A stretch of 64,000 nucleotides of DNA from positions 930,001 through 994,000 of the forward strand of contig NZ_JAFIBW010000001.1 of assembly GCF_017833295.1 (NCBI RefSeq), written 5' to 3'. The notes under the pieces are model-generated. The model did not search any database. It saw only the letters and a list, made by a program, of their open reading frames with translations, and was not told where the DNA came from. Source of the stretch: Methylobacterium sp. PvR107 (GTDB lineage Bacteria; Pseudomonadota; Alphaproteobacteria; Rhizobiales; Beijerinckiaceae). Position numbers and translations under genes: made by a program. Position 1 is the first letter of the stretch, and each line of letters starts with the position of its first letter. Positions 57,949-64,000 of this stretch are shown here, piece after piece.

Positions 57949-58352
57949 GCATGCTGCCCTATGCGGTCGCCGCGTGGCTGTTCGGAATAGGCCTCTACGG
58001 CATCGCCACCAGCCGCAACTTCATCCACCTCGTGGGCTGCCTCGGCGTCTGCCAATCGGCGACCTACGTGCTCCTGCTCGGTCTCGGCTATCGCTGGGGC
58101 AGCATCGCGCCGATCTTCTACGACCACCCGCCGGGCACGCCCGCCGTCGACCCGGTGATGCAGGCGCTGGTGCTCACCGACATCGTGGTCGGCGCAACCC
58201 TGACGGCGCTGCTCCTCGTGCTGACGATCCAGGCCTACAAACGCGGCGGCAGCCTCGATCCGGAAAAGCTCCGGCCGATGCGCGCGGGCAGCAAATCCGG
58301 GCGTGGCCAGGGATCGAGCCGGGGCAAGGACGAGGAGCGGACGGCGCCGTGA
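57945..58352 (+). CDS. mnhC: Mrp-type antiporter subunit C (NuoK-like)
   Basis: NuoK/MnhC homologue. The 135-residue product has three membrane helices: PYAVAAWLFGIGLYGIATS, HLVGCLGVCQSATYVLLLGLG and the segment with DPVMQALVLTDIVVGATLTALLL that carries the conserved acidic residue region. The C-terminus is a basic/glycine tail (SKSGRGQGSSRGKDEER). Start is GTG at 57945 in a GTGA overlap; an ATG at 57951 is the alternative. Confidence 0.92.
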   Translation: MSMLPYAVAAWLFGIGLYGIATSRNFIHLVGCLGVCQSATYVLLLGLGYRWGSIAPIFYDHPPGTPAVDPVMQALVLTDIVVGATLTALLLVLTIQAYKRGGSLDPEKLRPMRAGSKSGRGQGSSRGKDEERTAP

Positions 58353-60103
58353 CTGCCTTTCCCGCCGTCCTTCTTCCGCTGCCGGTTGCGATCCCGCTCG
58401 TGGTCTGTGCCGCGATGCTGGCAACCGCCCATCTGCTGCCGGGCCGGGTCCCCGACATCCTGGCGACCCTCGCGGCGCTCGGCGTCGCGATCCTGTCCGC
58501 CTTCATCGCCGCGCACGCCGCCGATGGGCCCCTGGTCTACTGGTTCGGCGGCTGGGAGCCGCGCGACGGTGTCCACCTCGGGATCGGCTTCTCGGTGGAC
58601 GAGGCCAGCGGCTGGGTCGCGGCCTTCATCGGCCTGCTCTACGCGCTGACCTTCGTGTTCGCCTGGGGCTTCTTCGGCCGGACCCACGGACACTTCCAGA
58701 TCCTGATGCTGCTGTTCCTGGCCGCCATGGTCGGGTTCTGCTTCACCCGCGACATGTTCAACCTGTTCGTGTGGTTCGAGGTGATGAGCGTCGCCGCCTT
58801 CGCCCTCACGGCCTACCATCTGGAGGAGTCTGCTCTCTCGGGTGCCATCAACTTCACGGTGATCAACAGTCTCGCGGGCTTCCTGATGCTCGGCGGGATC
58901 GGATTGATCTACGCGCAGACCGGCACCCTCGACTTCGAGGGGATCGCGGCTGCGGTGGCGCGGGGCGGCCGTGATCCGGTGGTGGCCGGGGCCTTCTGCC
59001 TCGTTGCGGCGGCCTTGATGATCAAGGGCGCGATCGTGCCGTTCCAGTTCTGGCTCGCCGACGCCCACGCGGTGGCGCCGAGCCCGGTCTCGGTGATCTT
59101 CTCCGGATCGATGGTGTCGCTCGGGCTGTTCGGCCTCGCGAAGGTCAGTGCCGTCGTGTTCGCGGGCTCCGATCAGGTCCAGCACGGACTGCCGGTGCTC
59201 CTGACCGCGCTGGGCAGCTTCACCGCTCTGCTCGGCGGCTGGATGGCGCTGCTGCAGCGCCACCTCAAGCGGATGCTGGCCTTCTCGACGATTTCCCATG
59301 CCGGGATCATGCTCACCGGCATCGGCGCCCTCTCGGCGGATGGAACCGGCGGGATGCTCGTCTACGTGGTCGGTCATGGGCTGGTGAAGGGCGCCCTGTT
59401 CATGGTTGCCGGCATCCTACTGGCCACGCGGGCGAGCATCGACGAGATTGCCCTCCGCGGCCTCGGGCTGGGCATCGGGCCGGCCGGGATCGCCATGGCG
59501 ATTGCCGGGCTGCTGCTCTGCGGCCTGCCGATCGGGGTGCTCGACCAGGGAACGCGCGGCGTTCAGGGGGCGCTGGCGCAGCAGGGCCACGGGATCGCTC
59601 TGGCAGCCGGCGCCATCGGCGCGGCGCTGACGGGCGCCGCGGTCCTGCGGGCGGCGGGCCGCATCTTCCTCGGGCTCGGCCCGGATTCCGGCGACGAGGC
59701 CGGGGCTCCGAGCGAGGACGAGCGCGAGAAGGCAAACCGCCCCCTCTGGCTGATGCTGGCACCCTGCTGCGCCCTGCTCGTCCTCGATGTCGGTCTGCCG
59801 GCGCATCTGATCGAGCATGCCCTGCCCCGGGCGGCGTCGGCCTTCATGCACCGCCCTGCCGTCGACACCGTCGCCGAGGGTCCAGGCTGGCTGCCCTGGA
59901 TGTCCGTGCTGGCGGCGTTGGCAGGCGCGGCCTACGGCCTCCTTCGTGACAGGCTGCCGGCGTTCGTGGTCCGATCGGTCGGCGCGACGCAATCGGCGCC
60001 GACGCGCGCTCTGGAAGCCCTGCACAGCGGTTTGATCGGCGACTACGCCGCCTGGCTGGCCGTCGGCGTGGCGATCATCGTGGCCATGCTGGCATTGGCG
60101 TGA
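58349..60103 (+). CDS. mnhD: Mrp-type antiporter subunit D (ND4/NuoM/N-like)
   Basis: Large proton-channel subunit. The 584-residue product has about 14 hydrophobic helices. Family residues seen include the Glu in LFVWFEVMSVAAFAL, Lys in AALMIKGAIVPFQFWLADAH, the HLKRMLAFSTISHAGIM segment and VVGHGLVKGALFMVAGIL. It starts at GTG 58349 in a GTGA overlap with mnhC. At about 90 residues longer than typical MnhD, it has an extended C-terminus with further helices (MSVLAALAGAAYGLL; AWLAVGVAIIVAML). It is the only ion-pumping-size subunit in this operon. Confidence 0.94.
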   Translation: MTAFPAVLLPLPVAIPLVVCAAMLATAHLLPGRVPDILATLAALGVAILSAFIAAHAADGPLVYWFGGWEPRDGVHLGIGFSVDEASGWVAAFIGLLYALTFVFAWGFFGRTHGHFQILMLLFLAAMVGFCFTRDMFNLFVWFEVMSVAAFALTAYHLEESALSGAINFTVINSLAGFLMLGGIGLIYAQTGTLDFEGIAAAVARGGRDPVVAGAFCLVAAALMIKGAIVPFQFWLADAHAVAPSPVSVIFSGSMVSLGLFGLAKVSAVVFAGSDQVQHGLPVLLTALGSFTALLGGWMALLQRHLKRMLAFSTISHAGIMLTGIGALSADGTGGMLVYVVGHGLVKGALFMVAGILLATRASIDEIALRGLGLGIGPAGIAMAIAGLLLCGLPIGVLDQGTRGVQGALAQQGHGIALAAGAIGAALTGAAVLRAAGRIFLGLGPDSGDEAGAPSEDEREKANRPLWLMLAPCCALLVLDVGLPAHLIEHALPRAASAFMHRPAVDTVAEGPGWLPWMSVLAALAGAAYGLLRDRLPAFVVRSVGATQSAPTRALEALHSGLIGDYAAWLAVGVAIIVAMLALA

Positions 60104-60313
60104 GGGCCACAGAAGACCAGGATGCGTCGGGCGGCGGTACACCGCGCAGGCTCCGCTGGATTCCCGCGCCTGCTCGACATGCTCATGCGCCTTCCAGCAC
60201 GTCGGACGTCGAACGACCGCACCTGTCTGTCACTTACTTGTTTCGCCAGGATGTGTAAAATGTGATTCGCCGTCGACGGATCGCGGTTCAATAACGCAAC
60301 AGGGGCGTTCGCA

Positions 60314-60562
60314 ATGCCTCGCTTCTATTTCGACATCCACGATGGTGAACTTCTCCCCGACGAGGAGGGCACCGAGTGCGCGGATTTCGAAGCCGCTCGG
60401 GAGAAGGTGCTTGCCAGCCTGCCGGATGTCGCCGGCTGGATCACGCCTGTCGACAGTGACAATCAGGCCGTCTCCGTGCTGGTTCGCGACGAGATGGGCC
60501 GGGAAGTCTATACCGCGACGCTCACATTCGCTGCCAGCAGGCTGGACCAAACGGCCTCGTAG
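60314..60562 (+). CDS. DUF6894 family small protein
   Basis: The 82-residue product has MPRFYFDIHDGELLPDEEGT, then ADFEAAREKVLASLPDVAG, VSVLVRDEMGREVYTATLTF, the pattern of the short DUF6894 proteins that are numerous in Methylobacterium and Bradyrhizobium. Function unknown. A possible ribosome binding site AGGGGCG lies upstream. It stands alone between the Mrp operon and the tRNA gene. Confidence 0.8.
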   Translation: MPRFYFDIHDGELLPDEEGTECADFEAAREKVLASLPDVAGWITPVDSDNQAVSVLVRDEMGREVYTATLTFAASRLDQTAS

Positions 60563-60601
60563 GCGGCGCGGTTCTCGGCGCGCGGGAGCGGAGCGGAAAA
60601 G

Positions 60602-60677
60602 TGGTGCCGCAAGAGGGATTCGAACCCCCGACCCCCTCATTACGAATGAGGTGCTCTACCAGCTGAGCTATTGCGGC
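60602..60677 (-). tRNA. tRNA-Thr (anticodon CGT)
   Basis: The minus strand folds into a cloverleaf: acceptor stem GCCGCAA/TTGCGGC, D arm AGCTCAGCTGGTAGAGC, anticodon arm CCTCA-TTCGTAA-TGAGG with anticodon CGT, T arm with GGTTCGAATCC, and an encoded CCA end at 60602-60604. It reads ACG codons. Confidence 0.95.
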
Positions 60678-60785
60678 CCAGGCCCGACCAGGGCCGTAAA
60701 CGGCGCGGATCTGGCCGCGCCGGCTGAGGCAGGCTCATACCGGGCCGACCCGCGTTAGGCAAGGCCGGTCACGTCGCGATCAGCG

Positions 60786-61931
60786 TCAGGCGCGAGGCTC
60801 GGCACCGAGCTCGTTGCGCAGGAACGCCGCAACCTCCGCCCGGTCCACCCCTGGTGCGATGAAGCTCTGTCCGATGCCGCGCGCGAGGATGAAGGTCAGC
60901 GCGCCGTCGCGGACCTTCTTGTCCTGAGCCATCGCGTCGAGGATCGTCTCGGCATCGCCGCACCCGCCGGGGACGGCCTGAAGACGGGTCGGCAGGCCCG
61001 CGAGCGCGAGATGGTTGGCCACGCGCCCCGCATCCTGCCCGGCGCAGAGGCCGAGCCGCGCCGAGAACCGGAAGGCCAGCGCCAGCCCGATCGCCACGCC
61101 CTCTCCGTGAACCAGCCGCGCCGGGTCGTAGCCGGTCAGGCGTTCGAGGGCATGACCGAAGGTGTGGCCGAGGTTCAGGAGCGCCCGCTCGCCGTCCTCT
61201 CGCTCGTCCCGGGTCACCACCGCGGCCTTGGCGCGGCAGCAGGCCGCCACCGCCGCCTCGCGCTCCGGCCCGCCTGCGAAGATCCCGCGCCAGTTGGCCT
61301 CGCACCAGTCGAAGAAGCCGGAATCGGCGATTAGCCCGTATTTGGCGACCTCGGCGTAGCCGGCGCGCATCTCGCGCTCGGACAATGTGTCGAGGGTTGC
61401 GGTATCCGCCAGAACCAGGCGGGGCTGATGGAAGGCGCCGATCAGGTTCTTGCCGAGCGGCGCGTTGATGCCGGTCTTGCCGCCGACGGAGGAATCGACC
61501 TGGGCGAGCAGGCTCGTGGGCACCTGCACGAAGCGCACGCCCCGCCGCAAGGTCGCGGCCGCGAAACCGGCGAGGTCTCCGACCACGCCGCCGCCCAGGG
61601 CCACGACGAGGTCGCCGCGCTCGACCTTCAGGGCCAGCAGGCCATCGCAGACCTGCGCGTAGCCCGCGTAGGATTTCGACCCCTCGCCGGGCGCAACCGT
61701 CACGACGCCCGCCTGCAGGCCGGCCCGCTCCAGGCTCGCGGTCAGGCGTTCGGCATAGAGCGCGCCGACGTTCTCATCCGTGACGATGGCTGCGCGGCGC
61801 CCCCCGAGTGCGGCCACCTGCTGGCCGGCGCTGCCGATCAGGCCGCGCCCGATCCGGATGTCGTAGGCGCGGCCGCCGTCGAGCGGCACGTGGACCGTCA
61901 GCGGGTCCGGAAGGGTGGAAGACTCGGTCAC
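60786..61931 (-). CDS. aroB: 3-dehydroquinate synthase
   Basis: Second step of the shikimate pathway, converting DAHP to 3-dehydroquinate; NAD- and metal-dependent. The 381-residue product has VVALGGGVVGDLAGFAAATL, QVPTSLLAQVDSSVGGKTGI, FHQPRLVLADTATLDTLSER, and the metal histidines in LNLGHTFGHALER and VHGEGVAIGLA. It follows aroK after 18 nt, the common aroK-aroB order. Confidence 0.97.
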   Translation of the reverse strand: MTESSTLPDPLTVHVPLDGGRAYDIRIGRGLIGSAGQQVAALGGRRAAIVTDENVGALYAERLTASLERAGLQAGVVTVAPGEGSKSYAGYAQVCDGLLALKVERGDLVVALGGGVVGDLAGFAAATLRRGVRFVQVPTSLLAQVDSSVGGKTGINAPLGKNLIGAFHQPRLVLADTATLDTLSEREMRAGYAEVAKYGLIADSGFFDWCEANWRGIFAGGPEREAAVAACCRAKAAVVTRDEREDGERALLNLGHTFGHALERLTGYDPARLVHGEGVAIGLALAFRFSARLGLCAGQDAGRVANHLALAGLPTRLQAVPGGCGDAETILDAMAQDKKVRDGALTFILARGIGQSFIAPGVDRAEVAAFLRNELGAEPRA

Positions 61932-61949
61932 AGGCGGGCTCGCTCAAAT

Positions 61950-62657
61950 CTACTGGGCGGCGACATGGACTGTGCGTTCGCCGTTGAGATGCGCGTCGAG
62001 CGCCTCCAGGACGTCCTGGACGACGCGGTCGTGGGACACTTCCCGGGAGATCACCATCACGTCGGCCGCGGCATAGACCGGGTGGCGAACCGCCATCAGG
62101 TCGCGCATCGTCCCCTCGGGATCCTCGGTCTGGAGCAGCGGCCGGTTCCCGCGCTTGCGCACCCGACGCATCAGCACGTCGAGATCGGCCTTCAGCCAGA
62201 CCGACACGGCGGATTCGGCGATGCGCGCACGCGTGGCCTCGCGCAGATAGGCGCCCCCGCCGGTGGCCAGCACCAGCGGGCCGGCCCGCAGCAGCCGCGA
62301 GATCACACGCTCCTCGCCGTCGCGGAAGCTCGGTTCGCCGTAGATCGCAAAGATATCGGGGATCGTCAGGCCGGCGGCCGCCTCGATCTCGTGATCGGCA
62401 TCCTTGAAGATCAGGCCCAGGCGGCTGGCGAGGCGTCGGCCGACGGTGCTCTTGCCCGCGCCCATCAGGCCGACGAGCACGATCGAGCGCACGCCCAGTG
62501 CGCGGCGCAGACGCGCCTCGATCGGTTCACCAGCCTCGTCCTCCGCGATCATCGAAAGCTGCACCGCATCCGTGTGGCGTCCCCGCCTCCCCGACGGTCC
62601 CGGGCGCGTGGCACGGGACGGGCTATCATCCTGTGTCAGGCTCTTAGCGCGATTCAT
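61950..62657 (-). CDS. aroK: Shikimate kinase
   Basis: Phosphorylates shikimate with ATP. The core has P-loop GLMGAGKSTVGRRLA, DADHEIEAAAGLTIPDIF with the shikimate-binding DxD, EPSFRDGEERV, ATGGGAYL and NRPLLQTEDP. From the ATG at 62657 the product is 235 residues, with an N-terminal leader of about 55 residues before the P-loop. A shorter start at 62552 (MIAEDEAGEP) lacks a ribosome binding site but is possible. It is divergent from the xerD unit. Confidence 0.93.
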   Translation of the reverse strand: MNRAKSLTQDDSPSRATRPGPSGRRGRHTDAVQLSMIAEDEAGEPIEARLRRALGVRSIVLVGLMGAGKSTVGRRLASRLGLIFKDADHEIEAAAGLTIPDIFAIYGEPSFRDGEERVISRLLRAGPLVLATGGGAYLREATRARIAESAVSVWLKADLDVLMRRVRKRGNRPLLQTEDPEGTMRDLMAVRHPVYAAADVMVISREVSHDRVVQDVLEALDAHLNGERTVHVAAQ

Positions 62658-62807
62658 GCGCCCTGCGAAACGCATCGCTGTGTCGTTGTGGGCCTTGTCA
62701 GCGCCTTGTTCGCGTGATGGAAACCGGGCACCCGCGGCAACTCGGAGCAGGCCTCCGCTTGCCCCGACCCCCGCCGACCGCGCCCGTCCGCCCGAGGTTC
62801 GACCGAC

Positions 62808-62960
62808 GTGCCGACCCTGCTTCGTTTCTTTGCCACCCTCGCGATCCTGGCGGGCCTGGTCTTCGCGGCGATGTTCACGCTGGCGAACTTCGTCCAGCCG
62901 ACCCCGCGGGAGATGACCGTCACGATCCCGGCCTCGAAGCTTCAGCCGGGCAACCGTTGA
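62808..62960 (+). CDS. Small membrane-anchored protein upstream of xerD, 50 residues
   Basis: GTG at 62808; the product has one N-terminal membrane helix (LLRFFATLAILAGLVFAAMFTL) and a short periplasm-side tail with VQPTPREMTVTIPASKLQPGNR split around conserved PTPREM. Its stop overlaps the xerD start as TTGA, which indicates translational coupling. I recall similar small proteins before xerD in other Hyphomicrobiales. Function unknown. Confidence 0.7.
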   Translation: MPTLLRFFATLAILAGLVFAAMFTLANFVQPTPREMTVTIPASKLQPGNR

Positions 62961-63901
62961 GCGAGGCCGACGCCGGTGTGGGCGCCGTCCGGATGCCCTG
63001 CCCCGAGGCTGTCGATTATCTCGATATGCTGGCGGCGGAGCGCGGCGCCAGCGGCAACACCCTGGTGGCCTACCGGCGCGACCTCAACGATTATCTCGGC
63101 TATCTCGGCCGCGCCGGCATCGCGCTGGCCGATGTGGATGCCGGCACGCTCAGGGCCTTCCTGATCGATCTCGAAAGCCGTGGGCTGAAGGCGTCCTCGG
63201 CGGCCCGGCGCCTGTCCTGCGTGCGCGGTTTCCACAAGTTCCTCTACGCCGAGGGAGACGCTCGCGCCGATCCCAGCGTCGCGGTCTCGGGGCCGCGCCG
63301 GGGCCGCGTGCTGCCCAAGATCCTGTCCGTCGCGGAGGTCGACCGCCTGCTCGCCACCGCGCAGGAGGCGGTCGCGGCCGAGCAGGCGCCGGGCCCGGCC
63401 CGCCGGGCGCGGCGGATGCTCGGCCTGCTCGAACTCCTCTACGCGACGGGCCTGCGCGTCTCCGAACTTGTCGCCCTGCCCCGGGCCGCGGGGGTCAGCC
63501 GTGAGCGCTATCTCTTCATCAAGGGAAAGGGCGGCCGGGAGCGCCTCGTGCCCCTCACGGAGGCGGCCCGTGCCGCCATGGCGGCCCACCTTGCGGCCGT
63601 GCCGGAGGAATCCGCCTGGCTGTTTCCCGCCGACAGCGACAGCGGCCATCTGACCCGGCAGGCCTTCGCCCGGGATCTCAAGGCGGCGGCGGTGGCGGCT
63701 GGGCTGCGGCCCGATCGCGTCAGCCCGCACGTGCTGCGCCATGCCTTCGCCAGCCATCTGCTGCAGAATGGCGCCGATCTGCGCATCGTCCAGGAATTGC
63801 TCGGCCACGCCGACATCTCCACGACGCAGATCTACACGCACGTCCTCGATGAGCGCCTGAAGGCGATGGTACGCGATCTGCACCCGTTGATGGACGGCTG
63901 A
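62957..63901 (+). CDS. xerD: Tyrosine recombinase XerD
   Basis: Site-specific recombinase that resolves chromosome dimers with XerC. From the TTG at 62957 the product is 314 residues, the usual length. The N-terminal SAM-like domain holds YLDMLAAERGASGNTLVAYRRDL. The catalytic domain holds R in YATGLRVSELVAL, K in IKGKGGRERLVPL, HVLRHAFASHLL with H and R, H in LLGHADIST and the nucleophile Y in TQIYTHV. All active-site residues are present. The TTG start overlaps the upstream small gene's stop. Confidence 0.95.
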   Translation: MSEADAGVGAVRMPCPEAVDYLDMLAAERGASGNTLVAYRRDLNDYLGYLGRAGIALADVDAGTLRAFLIDLESRGLKASSAARRLSCVRGFHKFLYAEGDARADPSVAVSGPRRGRVLPKILSVAEVDRLLATAQEAVAAEQAPGPARRARRMLGLLELLYATGLRVSELVALPRAAGVSRERYLFIKGKGGRERLVPLTEAARAAMAAHLAAVPEESAWLFPADSDSGHLTRQAFARDLKAAAVAAGLRPDRVSPHVLRHAFASHLLQNGADLRIVQELLGHADISTTQIYTHVLDERLKAMVRDLHPLMDG

Positions 63902-64000
63902 ACGCAACTCCGCGGCGAATGTCGTGGGGCTCTGTCGTCCGCACCAATTGTACAGGTTTAGCGAACTGCCTAAGAGTGGCGTTTCGCCATACCGGTATGT

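Overview
The window looks like ordinary chromosome of a GC-rich alphaproteobacterium of the order Hyphomicrobiales, most likely a Methylobacterium or close relative. The signs are the CcrM-type methyltransferase, the split ATP-synthase F0 operon with both b' and b subunits, the sufBCDS-sufT cluster with two cysteine desulfurases and Irr-like boxes, the DUF6894 and DUF5993 small proteins, and strong third-position GC bias, which creates very long shadow ORFs. Species assignment is inference. No rRNA, prophage, IS element or CRISPR array was seen. One tRNA gene (Thr, CGT) is present.

Layout. 1-4.5 kb (minus): secA, bioD and the 5' part of kup. 4.7-9.1 kb: a periplasmic parvulin, a parD antitoxin with a frameshifted parE, hemH and a uracil-DNA glycosylase. 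9.3-14.3 kb: a stand-alone fragment resembling the N-terminus of acyl-CoA synthetases, a DsbB-like/DUF5993 pair, an enoyl-CoA hydratase, a cardiolipin synthase-like phospholipase D and a convergent endo/exonuclease/phosphatase. 14.5-19.3 kb: an SbcD-like nuclease with a large SMC-like ATPase. 19.4-23.9 kb (minus): M32 carboxypeptidase, ABC-F ATPase, small proteins and an RlpA-like protein. 24.5-28.6 kb: ccrM, mutY with an AT-hook tail, a DUF721 protein and a DsbA-like protein. 28.7-31.6 kb: the F0 operon atpI-B-E-F'-F, with a near-consensus promoter and a terminator. 31.7-35.4 kb: NDH-2, an FNT channel, a CinA-like protein and sfsA.

35.4-37.5 kb is the clearest compositional break: an AT-richer gene of unknown function faces an FkbM methyltransferase across a bidirectional terminator. 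37.6-42.2 kb holds a hydrolase, a YadGH-type ABC exporter and several tiny membrane proteins. 42.2-49.2 kb (minus) is the SUF iron-sulfur assembly operon, interrupted by a DUF1640-like coiled-coil gene and by an extragenic repeat, and preceded by two tandem Irr-type palindromes. 49.5-55.8 kb: a hydrolase, a response-regulator receiver protein, metY, a thiolase, an IlvD/Edd dehydratase and a NUDIX hydrolase with a coupled 29-residue peptide. 55.9-60.1 kb is a tightly overlapping seven-gene Mrp-type antiporter operon whose order (E, F, G, DUF4040, B-fusion, C, D) follows the antiporter module of archaeal membrane-bound hydrogenases and lacks a full MrpA. 60.3-63.9 kb: DUF6894, tRNA-Thr, aroB, aroK and xerD.

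Most of the window is housekeeping. The parts best worth a second look are the Mrp/Mbh-like operon, the Irr boxes and extra gene of the suf locus, the low-GC gene, the atypical DsbB with its DUF5993 partner, the broken toxin gene, the MutY tail, and the hairpin after atpE.
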